A DNA stretch of 64,000 bases from Oncomelania hupensis (Eukaryota; Mollusca; Gastropoda; Littorinimorpha; Pomatiopsidae): assembly GCA_036898135.1 (NCBI GenBank), contig CM072525.1, forward strand, positions 58,273,049-58,337,048, given 5' to 3'. This document shows positions 30,768-42,438 of this stretch, one piece after another. A model generated the notes under the pieces. It did not search any database. It was not told where the DNA came from and worked only from the letters and a program-made list of their open reading frames with translations. Position 1 is the first letter of the stretch; each line of letters opens with the position of its first letter. Made by a program: the position numbers and the translations under genes.

Positions 30768-30869
30768 AAAATAATTTCGTTCAAAATGCAGTGGCATTAC
30801 ATTATGATATATTCGTTTAATTTATCTCCGAAGATAAGGAAATCGCTTGCTTTAAATGCTTCAGCCAAC

Positions 30870-30995
30870 AGTGGAAGAAAGTGGAGCCATTTATGATTGT
30901 GAATCGCTGGGTTAGTGATTTTAGTGTATTACGTTAGAAAGTGGAACCCATATGATTGTGAATCGCTGGGTAAGTGATTTTAGTGTATTATTATT
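30870..30995. repeat. 59-bp direct repeat pair
   Basis: GAAAGTGGARCC...TATGATTGTGAATCGCTGGG...GTGATTTTAGTGTATTA occurs twice, head to tail. Confidence 0.85.
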
Positions 30996-31197
30996 GAACT
31001 CTTTTCTTTATCGTCCCCTATATGCTTTGGTGTTGGGGACGTAAATTTAATCCCGAACCGAACTCTTTTCTTCTTCGGCAATATCTGCTTTTATCATGCC
31101 CAAGCCAAACTGGTACACAAACTAAACTAGTAAAAGTAGCATCAATTACTGTCTGCTCTATTTCCCTACACATTGGGCATAAAACCAGATATATTGC

Positions 31198-31237
31198 CTC
31201 CTCTTCTTCTTCTTCTTCTTCTTCTTCTTCTTCTTCA
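31198..31237. repeat. (CTT)n microsatellite
   Basis: About 12 CTT units. Poly-Glu and poly-Ser frames over it are shadows. Confidence 0.95.
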
Positions 31238-31607
31238 GTTTCATACATATAATCAATCCTTTTACAGGGCAAAGTCAGATTTATTGGTGCGCATATTTGT
31301 CAAACTACCAGGGAGACCAATGTGGCTAGCGCTATTGCCCATTCTTACTGCAATCTAAAATAAGTCTTGAGGCAACCATTTTTATTTCCACACTTAATCT
31401 GCAAATACCTTGAAACATTCGGAAATCAGAACGAGCCAGATGTCAGTCTGTTGGCAGGACTTGTCCGTCCGCCGGTGGGTCCTTCTGTCCATATTTCAAA
31501 AACCATTGAATGGATTTTGCAGTGTAGGTTGGTGTCATGGGAGGCAGTTTACGTTGCAAAATTTATCTGTTCTGCCTCCCATGCCACCATATTTGCTACC
31601 ACAAAAC

Positions 31608-32390
31608 ATTACATTACATTACATTACATTACATAATTGTTGCTTTAGGTCCAGCGGACTCTTCCAAGCCAAATCAGGACCGGACAACCCCCAATCATAA
31701 AAGATCTGCTGAAACAACCCTAGTGGGAAAACTGAATGCCCTCCACCAGCCTTCGGATGAGAGTATAAACCGAGGTCTAGTCTGTGTCGCATACATTCCA
31801 TCATAACGGACTTTAAAGATCCTGACGCTCATGTCCTAGACGGGTGAGTGCCGGTAACAAGAACACACCCAGCATGCACCTTGGTAAAAAGTGCCATAAT
31901 AATCAAAATTGATTGTGGGCATATACGGAAGAAGAAGAAGAAGCCAGTCACTTTACAATAAAGACATCCCACGCAGGGGACGGCTGAGGCTTCACCCCAA
32001 CTTATCGAACCCCCGTTTACAAAAACAAAATAGAATACAAACATCATTATAAATTATCAACAAAACACATACATATAAAATGCCTACATTGCTAAATAAT
32101 AACATCATAGGAAGCCCTAGTGACCACCTGGCAGAAAGTGTCCAATATTCCCAAGCTGATCCAACAGACCTCATACACAAACAAGGAGTCTTGTCCCGGA
32201 AGAGTTTTCAAAAAAAAAAAGGTAGGAGACTGGTCTAGCGAAGAAGACGATAGTATAGCAGATTGATAGAACAGAGCAGGAATGAGAAAGAGCAAATAAG
32301 AAAGACAGCGACGGTGGGAATTTAAAGCACTAAATTTCCAGAAAGTGGGGATACTATTTATACTGAAACCCCCGGCAGCCCAACGGGGGA
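31608..32390 (-). mobile_element. SINE-like element, copy 1 (783 bp) with 10-bp TSD
   Basis: It is flanked by ACCACAAAAC at 31598-31607 and 32391-32400. Read on the minus strand it begins near a CCCCCGTTGGG segment, is non-coding, and ends in CTGGACCTAAAGCAACAATT followed by an (AATGT)n tail. The last 50 bases match the 3' end of the Jockey-like LINE at 53880-53930, so it probably uses that LINE's machinery. The ORFs inside are spurious. Confidence 0.8.
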
Positions 32391-32400
32391 ACCACAAAAC

Positions 32401-33492
32401 AAATCATAGCGGTTTCAAGGCAGGGCAAAGTACCACTGAACAGATTTTCAACCTCAGAATAATCTGCGAGAAATAGCTACAGCACTAACATCCTCTATAT
32501 CATGTGTTTGTAGACCGACCGAGTCTGGAATGCAGCTCTGTGGGCAACCATGAGAGTGTACAATATCAGCCCTAAAATTATTGAAATCCTCAAAAGCCTG
32601 TATGACAAGGCTACCAGTGCAGTCCTCCACAACAGCGCCATCAGAAACTGGTTCAGAACAACAATCTGTGTGCATCAAGGATGCCTACTCTCTCCAACAC
32701 TCTTTAACATCTTCCTAGAGCGCATCGAGTCAGATGCCCTTGCAGATCACGAAGACACAGTCACCAATCTCCAACCTCAGTTTTGCGGATGACATTGATG
32801 GATTGGTTGGAGAGGAACAAGAACTTGAACAGCTGATACAGAGGCTTGACACCACCTCCAGAACCTATGGAATGGAAATAATTGCAGAAAAGACCAAAAT
32901 GATGACCAACACCACCAATGGCATCAACATGGACATCAAAGTCCCTGGCCAATCCCTCAACAGTGCATAGCTTCAAATATTTAGGAGCCATTGTTATGAT
33001 TGTATCAGACAATGGGTCCCTACAGGAAGTTCTCTCCAGGATCACACAAACAACCCTGACAAGGTTGAAAGCCCATTTGGAAAGACAGGACCATCTACAT
33101 TCCAAGGTAAAGCTGCTGTGCTCCGTCATCTCAATCTTCCTATACGCTTGTGAAGCATGGACCTTCACAGCAGATCTCCAACGAAGAATACAAAGCATGG
33201 AGATGAGGTGCTACAGAAGACTTCTGGGTATTGCCTATACCCAGCACATCACCAACAACGAAGTCCAACAGACCATCACACAAGCCATTGGACAACACGA
33301 TGACATGCCCACAACAGTGAAGAATCGGAAACTCTGATGGTATGGCCACGTCATCAGAGCATCAGGCCTTGCAAAGACCATCCTGTAAGGCATGGTGCAA
33401 GGAGGCAGAAGAAGAGACATTCAAGAATGGACTGGCTTGACCCTGAACGAAGCCATGAGGGTTGCTGAGGACAGAGAAAGATGGAGTAGGGG
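32401..33492 (+). pseudogene. RTE-like LINE RT copy A (degenerate)
   Basis: Matches 39930-41070 of copy D with several frameshifts and stops. Recognisable pieces are STTEQIFNLRIICE, SPTLFNIFLERIESDALADH, LSFADDIDGLVGEEQELEQL (the FADD catalytic motif) and RIQSMEMRCYRRLLGI. It lacks the 3' UTR and meets copy B tail to tail. Confidence 0.88.
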
Positions 33493-34660
33493 CACCACAG
33501 ATGGAGGTCGTTGGGGCACCACAGATGATCATTTAAATTTAACCAACATATTCCATCTTTCACTGTCTTCAGCAACCCTCGTGGCTTCGCTCAGTGTCAA
33601 GCCAGTCCATTCTCGAATGTTGTCCTCCCACCTCTTTTTCTGTCTCCTTGCAGGATTGTCTTTGCAAGGCCTGATACACTGGTGATGTGGCTGTACCATC
33701 GGAGTTTATGTTTCTTCACCACTGTGAGCATGTCATCGTGTTGTCCATTGGGCTTGTGTGATGGTCTGTCGGACTTCATTGTTGGTGATGTGCTGGGTAT
33801 AAAAAATGCCAAAAAGTCTTCTGTAGCACCTCATCTCCATGCCTTGTATTCTGCTGTGAGGGTCCATGTTTTGCAAGCGTATAGGTAGATGGAGATGACA
33901 AGGGATCCCAGCAGCCTTATCTTGGAATGTAGACTGATGGTCCCGTCTTTCCAAATGCCAGTGAATGGGCTTCAACTTTTTCAGGGCCGCAGTTGTTTGT
34001 GCGATCATGGAGAGGACTTCAATTCCTGTCGGGACTCATTGTCTGATACAATGGCTCCTAAATATGCACTGTGTTGATGGATTGGCTTTGGACTGATGTC
34101 CATGTTGATGCCATTGGTGTTGTTGGTCATCATTTTGGTCTTCTCTGCACTTATTTCCATTCCAAAGGCTGAGGTGGTGTTAAGCCTCTGTACCAGCTGT
34201 TTAAGCTCTTGTTCCTTTCCAGCCATCAATGTCATCCGCAAAACGGAGGTTGGAGATTGCTCTGCCACTATGCTGACTGTCTTTGTGATCTTCAAGGGCA
34301 TCTGACATGAGGCGCTCTAGGAAGATGTTGAAGAGTGTTGGAGAGAGTAGGCATCTTTGACGCACACCGATTCTTGTTCTGAACCAGTTTCCGATGGCAC
34401 TGTTGAGGAGGACTGCACTGGTAGCCTTGGTCATATAGGCTTTTGATGATTTCAATAATTTTAGGGCTGATGCTGTATACTGTCATGGTTGCCCACGGAG
34501 CTGCATGCCCACCTCGGTCAAACGCTTTTTTGAAGTCTACAAACACATGATATAGATGTTGGTGCTGTAGGTATTTCTCGCAGATTATTCTGAGGTTGAA
34601 AATCTGTTCAGTGGTACTTCGCCCTGCCCTGAATCCTGCTTGTTCTTCAGCTATTATTTG
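33493..34660 (-). pseudogene. RTE-like LINE RT copy B (degenerate, inverted to copy A)
   Basis: Runs from the 3' UTR (GGTGCCCC inverted at 33493-33520) back to the QAGFRAGRSTTEQ region near 34640. Frames are broken at several points. With copy A it forms an inverted repeat with arms of about 1.05 kb and a loop of about 70 bp. Confidence 0.88.
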
Positions 34661-34786
34661 TTTAGCTTGAGTATTATTTTATATTCGTAGGGCATCCAAA
34701 ATATGCCTTTGCCCTTCTGGTTAATAATTAAGAGTATCTGAATTTTTCTGATTGTGCTTTTTAAATTTCAGTCTATTTGGTTGCAG

Positions 34787-34941
34787 GATGAAAAAGATCA
34801 AGTTTGGTCAAGAAATTTTCTATGGTTCATCACCAGATGACGTGCCGTATGTGCAGTTGTCGCCTTTGGAAGAGGATGTGATTGTCAGCTACACAGGCCC
34901 AGATAATGGGCTTGTGTTTGCTGAATGTTCATCAGAAAACG
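34787..34941 (+). CDS. Putative host exon 1 (partial gene, unidentified)
   Basis: An acceptor (TTTGGTTGCAG, with an alternative TTTTTAAATTTCAG 15 bases earlier) precedes an open frame starting MKKIKFGQEIFYGSSPDDVP, with a compact beta-like pattern (VQLSPLEEDVIVSYTG, NGLVFAECSSEN). The exon ends in AAAACG before a consensus donor GTGAGT at 34942. The end phase is 1 and matches the exon at 50626. Codon use and lack of repeat character set it apart from its surroundings. I do not recognise the family. Earlier exons should lie upstream of this window segment or in it unseen; the residue M may be internal. Confidence 0.6.
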
Positions 34942-34989
34942 GTGAGTACATCTTAGAAGAGTCATTTACCTTGTTATGAGTTGCAAAAA

Positions 34990-37180
34990 GTGCAGATTTT
35001 TATTAGAGTTGTTTCAGATTTTACTCCCTAAAAAGTGAGCTGTATAATCAGTATTGTTAAACCTTCTTCTATGTAACAGTCTTAGCAGCAGACATTAAGA
35101 AATGTCCTCATCCTGCTTCCTTTTACTAAAAACTGATTTCTGAATGAGGATATGTAATATCATTGTTTGCTGTTTTATTGGCTTTTGAAAACACATGTTG
35201 CTAGAACTATATAAATCAGAGAAAGCTGAAGAAAGTGGTGTTATCATGTTGTTTGACACAAACAGCTTAAAGACTTTTGTGCCACTAGACTAGTAAAACG
35301 CCACCGAAATTGTGCCACTTGACTAAAACACCTCAGAAAAATCAACATGGTGTTTGAATTTTGAAAGAAAAACTAGATTGTTGGCTCTGTCTACAAAGTT
35401 GGTTCACTTTTTGTGACATGGGTGCCCAAAAATAAAAGTTGTCAAATACATACATTTTGTGGTTTATTTGAAAGATATGTATGTGTGTGATCATGCCATG
35501 CAGGTTAGAAGATAAGTTTTGACCTTATATGCATGTAGTCAGACCTTTAGTGTACACACTCAACGAAATGTCCAATGTAACACGGAAACCAAATAGTACT
35601 TAAAAACCAACAATATAAAGTTGGCAAAGAATCTTTATTTATAAAGAGATTTGCTATCAAATAGATATAAGATTAAAAAGAAATGTTTACATTAGTAAAG
35701 AAGTTTATCTATTGATACATTATCAAGTCAATCAATTTTCTACAAATTTTAATCGTTAAAAGTTCTTTTATACTTAAAATGAAACAACCTGAAACAGCTA
35801 CTGCACATACAAATTGTGTATAATATTATAACATAATCACAAAATAAAAGTGAGATCTTACAGGTCTCTATTAAAAAAAATCTGTTTCTTATTTTAAAAA
35901 ATAATGTCCAATTTAACACGGAAACCAAATTAAGCTTGACGATAAATTATATTCGGCTAAATAATATTTATCAAACTTAGCGTATCCAAATCAAGTCAAA
36001 TAATAAATTTAAATAAGTTTACTTGTCACTGCTGTTTCAAAGAGCATTTTTATTTATTCATTAACAAATTTTGAACGGATCTCATCATCCATCGGAACAA
36101 GAACGGCAAAAAAAATAATGGTTTCTTGGCTTCTAATTACGTTAGACTAGCCGGAGATCTATTTTCATTAAAATAGGCACCACAGTCGAATTAAAATTAT
36201 CCTAACAACTAAATAAACATAAAATATTATATAAACATGAAGAATCTTACTGTAAAGAGTCAGTTTTCTTGGTGACACTGCGTGCGTTGTCCAATGTAAC
36301 AACTACGTGATACTCGGAAACCACACACAATGAAAAAGATTCTCCGCGTAAAATGAAACCACGCGAGAAGAGACGAGTGTATATATCAATCCGATAATGA
36401 GGCCTACTTTACGTCATTAAAATAGTCCTACTAGGTATGCTTTGAAATAAGCAAAATAAATTTGTGTGTTGTCCAGCGTCACACGAAAATCCGGAAACGA
36501 TGTCAACCGATGCTTTTCAGACCATCAAAGCATTTACATAACGACTAAATTGTTATTTGTAAACATTGGAATTCATTCATAACATCCCAACAAGAAAGAC
36601 AACTCTAAAAAAAAACATGTATTCTTGCGCTTAAGACGAAGATCAATTTTTGAAAACATTCTGCCTGTTTCGGAAACCATGCATTACGTTGGACAACCAA
36701 ATTTACTCCGGCTATAATACACAAAATACAAAACAAATTGGTTTTGTAAGTACTGTGCATGTTTAAACTATTACTAATGAGTTAGATTATAATAATTTTA
36801 CGTGTTCTATGACATCTTTATTTATGTAAACACTTAGAAGAAAACCCGGTCATTCTCATGTCACAAAATTAGGTCAAATTTTAGGCCACTTTCAGACATT
36901 TACAAAGCAAATACAAAGGTTCTATAGATATTTTCGTCTTGAAATTATTAATACTATCTCTCCGATCATTTTTAAATAAGATAATAGCAAAAGGAAAGGC
37001 AAATAAGCAGCTTGTTGTGATAAATATTATCTAGAAAAGCAGCACCCCTCGCGGTGCTCAGCTTTGTAGACAGACCCTGTTACATGCAAATAATTGAAGT
37101 GTGTTAATTTCTGCGGACTGAAACACACTTAAGAAAATATCATTGTGTTTCACACCCTGTTCATCACAAACATAAATCCA
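34990..37180. other. AT-rich intronic stretch with a dispersed motif
   Basis: No gene. A word of the type TGTCCAATGTAACACGGAAAC occurs at 35569, 35905, 36288 (split by 14 bases), 36469 (diverged) and, inverted, near 36665-36698. The rest shows nothing clear. Confidence 0.5.
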
Positions 37181-38035
37181 GAGATCCAGAAATTGCTTGC
37201 ACAAACTGTGGGATACAGTTGGCGATTTACAGGTAGATCTGGGACATTCTGTGGCAAAGGCAGAAAGTAGTGGATGGGCAGTGAGGCGTCTGGCTGGTCA
37301 GAGGTATTTGAGTGGCACACAGGTCAGCATTTTGGATGTTTTTTGCTTTGTCAACGACATGCCTGACTTGGTGGTAGGACATCGTCAGGTTTTTCAGCTG
37401 ATGCTAAGCTCTTTAACTTTAGCTGGGTTAACATGCCTTTATCCTTTCTGGATGCCTACCAGGAGTGGTTGTAGAAGTGATATTACTAAGTAGCATTTTA
37501 ATGATGATTATTGCAGAGTGATGTGTCAGTGCTGGGGCAATGAACAACATGAATAAATCATGGAATGAAAATTGTCAAGATGAAGCTCAAACCTCTGCTT
37601 GTGAAGACCTAGGTATTTACATCGATTCTTCCAAGTTTTCTCGACATTGTAAAGACAATTTACGCAAAGTGAATAGAATTCTTGGCCTTGTTTAACACAT
37701 CTGCGTAAAATTAAAATTGGTTCAGTCATGTCGGAGATAAAGTGACAAGACTGTTTGAAACAGAAAACTGATAACCAACTGACCAATCGACTGAAAAACA
37801 TACTGACTGACTGACTTATAAAGATGTGTCTAGAGAATATATAATGCATTCTCTAAAGGTGCTGTCAAAAATGGGACAACTAAAGAGGTACATAGCTTGG
37901 CATGTCCCATTTTGAAAACAAAAATTATTTGGGATCATCTTGCTTGTCTTCCTGCGAACATGTACAGCAGATGACAGTTGTTAAAAACTTTTAAAGACTA
38001 GTTGGTAAAGTCAGTGGACTGACAGTAATTTGAAA
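37180..38035 (+). pseudogene. Old CR1/Rex-like LINE RT remnant
   Basis: Decayed fragments in order: a LSGTQVSILDVFCFVNDMP-like piece (the G-QGS-LGP...FVNDMP region of RT), DLGIYIDSSKFSRHCKDNLR-like codons near 37605-37665, and IWDHLACLPAN...TFKD near 37935-38000 (the LW-x-LP...FK C-terminal motif). All are in broken frames. Confidence 0.6.
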
Positions 38036-39285
38036 GCAAAAAAAAACCAAACTACTAACTATTGCAGTCATATGGTAATGAGAATTGACAGTAACATTGA
38101 AGAAAATTTGTTAATTCCCATGCTACTATTATAGAATACTCAGGTAAAATTTAAACATAGGAATCATTTTATTTGCATTATAGTGAACAAAGAAGGTAGT
38201 AAAAAATTTGCAATCATTGTTATTTTGGACTAGAATTCCAAAAAAGGATCCTCAGATTGGGCGTAAAGAGTCCAAGGAACCCTCTAAATGAAACATTTTG
38301 GAACTGCTTGTTAGCCCTCTTGGCACATCATATAAGAAAAAGTGTATACTAAAACAATGGCTTATAATTCAAGACTTCAAGTACGTCATACAGTGATGTT
38401 GTTTTCATCGGCAAATCGGCCATTCACCGATAAAATTCCAAAATGTCCTAAAGATGTTCTGATCGTCCCGCTGTCCTAAGGTTTTATGCCTCAATTGGAC
38501 ACGCTTTGTCCGTTTTTTGTTTGCTTATCTCATGTCTGTTTTGTTGTTTTTGCTTCTGGCCATATTAATTTCCTATCGGATAAATTGGTGTAGTATGAGT
38601 TATTGTCGAACATCAAGTATCGGAAGCGCCAAGCAGACGGCACATGCATCAGCAGAGAGAGTTAAAGTAACGTCCCTTGTTGCAAACGGCCTGCTTCCAG
38701 CAATAAAACTGTTCGTTTTCGAAATGCCGCCGAAAAAGAAAACTAAACATCAGTGGCCTCTCGTTTGGTGTTGGAAAAAAGTCAAAATGAAGGCCGATTT
38801 TCAAAATGTCCTAAAGGTTTGTGACTGAATCAGCCAAATGGCCTAGGCTAAACATTTCTTGAAACATCACTGGTCATAGGGTCTGTTTGATTATGTAATT
38901 ATTGTGGCTCATATAAACAGACAAGCAAACCTATAAATTTTTGGAAAGAAAAATGCCTGAACTTTGCAATAAAAGGACATCATATCTATATATATAAATT
39001 GCTTAGCCGGAAGTCCTTCTTCGCCACTACTATAAAGTTTGTCCGGTATGGACGCTGATCTGGGCAGGTGCTGGCCGCTGGGAATCGGCCTGTTGTGTGC
39101 TCAAAACCAGCGAAATCGTTATAGCCGACATTTCCTTACCGAACGTTTAACCGTTTCTGAGATAAATAAATAAACAAAATGTCCACAAACTGCAATAGCC
39201 TCATTCCGCGCGCTTCCATTAAAAATCAAATTGAGGTTTCAGCATGTTTTCCCATATAGACCAAAAAATTTAGCGTTTTTGTACG
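38036..39285. other. Spacer without recognised gene
   Basis: AAAATGTCCTAAAGRT words occur at about 38440 and 38806. A frame at 38517-38828 ends in MPPKKKTKHQWPL-like residues but has no family signature. Confidence 0.4.
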
Positions 39286-39358
39286 AAGCATTGATAGCTC
39301 AGTTGGTAACGCCTTCGCCTAACGTTTCGGGCGACCCAAGTTCGAATCCGTCGCGGGC
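39286..39358 (+). repeat. tRNA-derived SINE head or tRNA pseudogene
   Basis: A good pol III box A (TAGCTCAGTTGG, 39295-39306) and box B (AGTTCGAATCC, 39339-39349) lie 32 bases apart, within the tRNA range, and a T-run follows at 39362. The acceptor arm does not pair and the anticodon stem (TCGCC/GGCGA) encloses an oversized loop, so it is not a working tRNA. Confidence 0.7.
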
Positions 39359-39430
39359 CTTATTTTTTTTTATGTTTTTTTTTTTCCCACTACAATATGG
39401 ATATTTTTCTTTTTTATTTAGGCTTTTTAC

Positions 39431-39431
39431 C

Positions 39432-39518
<87 letters not shown>

Positions 39519-39519
39519 T
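39431..39519. repeat. (ATT)n microsatellite
   Basis: About 29 units with one ACT variant. It lies between the SINE head and LINE copy D and may be a retroelement tail or a slippage-expanded insertion site. Confidence 0.95.
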
Positions 39520-39540
39520 ATAATATTATATCTTATATAA

Positions 39541-41155
39541 ATACCAAATGGAGACCCATCAGTTCTAGCATGTCCCGAGAGCAAAGAAGAAGAAGAAATC
39601 CTCCCAATTCTCCGGGAAGAAGTTGAGGCAGCAGTGCAATCGCTGAAGAAAGGGAAGTCAGCGGGAGTGGACAACATACCAGCGGAACTGCTACAAGCAG
39701 GAGGAGAAGCGATGACTGATGCTCTCACCATTATCTGTAACAAGATCTGGCAGAGTGGGGAATGGCCTACACCATGGACCCAGTCGCTTGTCATCACTCT
39801 TCCCAAAAAAGGTAACCTTCAGGAGTGTGAAAATTACCGCACCATCAGCCTCATCAGCCATCCCAGCAAAGTCCTCCTGAAAATAATACTCAACAGGTTG
39901 AAACCACAAGCTGAACAAATCATAGCTGAAGAACAAGCAGGATTCATGGCAGGGCGAAGTACCACTGAACAGATTTTCAACCTCAGAATAATCTGTGAGA
40001 AATACCTACAGCACCAACAACATCTATATCATGTGTTCATAGACTTCAAGAAGGCATTTGACCGAGTCTGGCATGCAGCTCTATGGGCAACCATGAAAGT
40101 GTACAACATCAGCCCTAAAATTATAGAAGTCATCAAAAGCCTGTATGACAAGGCTACCAGTGCAGTCCTCCATAACAGCGTCATCGGGAACTGGTTCAGA
40201 ACAACAATCGGTGTGCGTCAAGGATGCCTACTCTCTCCAACACTCTTCAACATCTTCCTAGAGCGCATCATGTCAGATGCTCTTGCAGATCACGAAGGCA
40301 CAGTCAGCATAGGGGGCAGAGCAATCTCCAATCTTCGTTTTGCGGATGATATTGATGGATTGGCTGGAGAGGAACAAGAACTTGAACAGCTTGTACAGAA
40401 GCTTGACACCACCTCCAGAGCTTATGGAATGGAAATAAGTGCAGAGAAGACCAAAATGATGACCAACAACACCAATGGCATCAACACGGACATCAAAGTA
40501 CAAGACCAATCCCTCAACACAGTGCACAGCTTCAAATATTTAGGAGCCATTGTGTCAGACAATGGGTCTCGACAGGAAGTCCTCTCCAGGATCGCACAAA
40601 CAACTGCTGCCCTGACAAGGTTGAAGCCCATTTGGAAAGACAGAACCATCAGTCTACATTCCAAAGTAAGACTGCTGCGCTCTCTGGTCATCTCCATCTT
40701 CCTATATGCTTGCGAAGCATGGACCCTCACAGCAGATCTCCAACGAAGAATACAAAGCATGGAGATGAGGTGCTACAGAAGACTTCTGTGCATTTCCTAT
40801 ACCCAACACATCACCAACGACGAAGTCCGACAGACCATCACACAAGCCATTGGACAACACGATGACCTGCTCACAGTGGTGAAGAAACGGAAACTCCGAT
40901 GGTATGGCCACGTCACCAGATCATCAGGCCTTGCAAAGACCATTCTGCAAGGCACAGTGCAAGGAGGTAGAAGAAGGGGGAGACCGAAAAAGAGGTGGGA
41001 GGACAACATTCGAGAATGGACTGGTTTGACACTGAGCGAAGCCATGAGGGCTGCTGAGGACAGAGAAAGATGGAGTATGCTGGTTAAACTTAAACGATCA
41101 TCTGTGGTGCCCCTACGACCTTCGGGTTATGGGACAGGATAGGATAGGATAGGAT
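39541..41155 (+). mobile_element. RTE-like LINE copy D (best copy), with GGATA tail
   Basis: 5'-truncated non-LTR element: the RT ORF is followed by a 3' UTR (GTGCCCCTACGACCTTCGGG) and a tail of AGGATAGGATAGGAT. At least five other fragments of the same family lie in this window. Confidence 0.9.
39544..41142 (+). CDS. Reverse transcriptase of RTE-like LINE (5'-truncated)
   Basis: The open frame begins before the first convenient start: codons for VLACPESKEEEEILPILREE precede LKKGKSAGVDNIPAELLQAG. RT motifs follow: RTISLISHPSKVLLKIILNR, EEQAGFMAGRSTTEQIF, FIDFKKAFDRVWH (motif A, D), GVRQGCLLSPTLFNIFLE (motif B), LRFADDIDGLAG (motif C, ADD) and EKTKMM. The C-terminus has YACEAWTLTADLQRR and a GGRRRGRPKKRWEDNIREWTG region like RTE/CR1-type endonuclease-RT proteins. 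The frame of about 530 codons is uninterrupted. The endonuclease domain is missing, so this copy is inactive. Confidence 0.9.
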   Translation, partial: PNGDPSVLACPESKEEEEILPILREEVEAAVQSLKKGKSAGVDNIPAELLQAGGEAMTDALTIICNKIWQSGEWPTPWTQSLVITLPKKGNLQECENYRTISLISHPSKVLLKIILNRLKPQAEQIIAEEQAGFMAGRSTTEQIFNLRIICEKYLQHQQHLYHVFIDFKKAFDRVWHAALWATMKVYNISPKIIEVIKSLYDKATSAVLHNSVIGNWFRTTIGVRQGCLLSPTLFNIFLERIMSDALADHEGTVSIGGRAISNLRFADDIDGLAGEEQELEQLVQKLDTTSRAYGMEISAEKTKMMTNNTNGINTDIKVQDQSLNTVHSFKYLGAIVSDNGSRQEVLSRIAQTTAALTRLKPIWKDRTISLHSKVRLLRSLVISIFLYACEAWTLTADLQRRIQSMEMRCYRRLLCISYTQHITNDEVRQTITQAIGQHDDLLTVVKKRKLRWYGHVTRSSGLAKTILQGTVQGGRRRGRPKKRWEDNIREWTGLTLSEAMRAAEDRERWSMLVKLKRSSVVPLRPSGYGTG

Positions 41156-41220
41156 CTTATATCAAATTTTCTTTTAAAACCTTGGTGTTTATGATTTCTA
41201 TTTGTATTATTCTATATTCA

Positions 41221-41221
41221 A

Positions 41222-41274
<53 letters not shown>

Positions 41275-41295
41275 AGGATCGGGATGGGGTGGTAC

Positions 41296-41359
<64 letters not shown>

Positions 41360-41472
41360 TTATTTATAAACTAATAATAATAATAATTATTATTATTATA
41401 ATTATAATATCTTATATCACATTTTATTTTAAAACCTTGGCGTTTTTTATTATTTCTATTTGTATTATTCAA

Positions 41473-41508
<36 letters not shown>

Positions 41509-41509
41509 C
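41221..41509. repeat. (ATT)n microsatellites, three tracts with duplicated spacer
   Basis: ATT runs at 41221-41270, 41298-41350 and 41474-41509. They are separated by copies of ACCAAGGATCGGGATG and of a TATCACATTTTATTTTAAAACC segment, suggesting local segment duplication. Confidence 0.9.
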
Positions 41510-41519
41510 AAGGATCGGG

Positions 41520-41608
41520 ATGAGGTGGTACGTGTAGGTAAAAGGGGGATACGGGTAGGTTTAAAGGGGCATGGGTAGGCATAACGGGGATACGGGTATA
41601 TATAAGGG
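41520..41608. repeat. G-rich minisatellite, left part
   Basis: Units like GGTAAAAGGGGGATACGGGTA. The array continues at 49068 after LTR element 1. Confidence 0.8.
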
Positions 41609-42438
41609 TGTCACAGACTGCCTTGGGCAGGTGCGCTAAATTTAGTATAAATTAAGATTCCAGACTACAGGCAGTCTGAGCAATAGAAATATTAACCATC
41701 ACAACCATAATAATTTGACACCAGTCAGTAACTGAGGGAATCAAAACTACATTTATTCCATGTATTCAAAATACTCAAAAGCATCTCAAACAATTACTGG
41801 AAATTCATATACAAGATTTTACATATTTAATATAATAAAATAATAAAGAAATTAGCCCCTTTTATTCACCCCCCAAAAATACAAATTCATTTCAAAATAG
41901 CTCAAGCACACAATATACGGCATTCAGTTCATTCATACTGTGCTACCCTACGCTAACAAACTACTACTAACCCTCAGTTCCCACACTAGGCCTATTCTAA
42001 ACTATACTCCCCCAGAAGACACACACACAGGCATACCTACAAACTATCACTCACTTTGAGACACGACTCCGACCGGTCATTACAAGCATCAATAAACCTG
42101 TAAATATTATCAAATGAAATTAGCAAACTGCTAACCATAAATATATATCTTAACTTCCGAAACCGAATTCCGAATTCTTTCAAAGTAAGACTTCTGATAA
42201 AATAATCTAACTCACCTTTCAACAACCGGTCGGACCGCCTCCCAAAGATACGCTCTCTCTCTCAGTCATCACACACATCTCCTAGATTCCCAAACCAACT
42301 ACCCAGCATCCCTTCGTTATATACTCCAGTATACGTCACACAAGAAATCGTTTTGATTGGCTGTCCAATCACTACATGCTTAGCACATGCAACACGACTT
42401 CTCTATGATCATAACAACTTACCCACGGTTTCGTGACA
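41609..42438 (-). repeat. 3' LTR of element 1
   Basis: 830 bp, same sequence as 48238-49067. Inverted TGTCAC/GTGACA tips. Confidence 0.95.

Noticed and set aside
38517..38828. Plus-strand ORF with MPPKKKTKHQ-like end as a host gene
   Set aside because: No splice signals, no family pattern and low-complexity composition.
39286..39358. Functional tRNA gene
   Set aside because: Acceptor arm unpaired and anticodon loop oversized, despite good A and B boxes.
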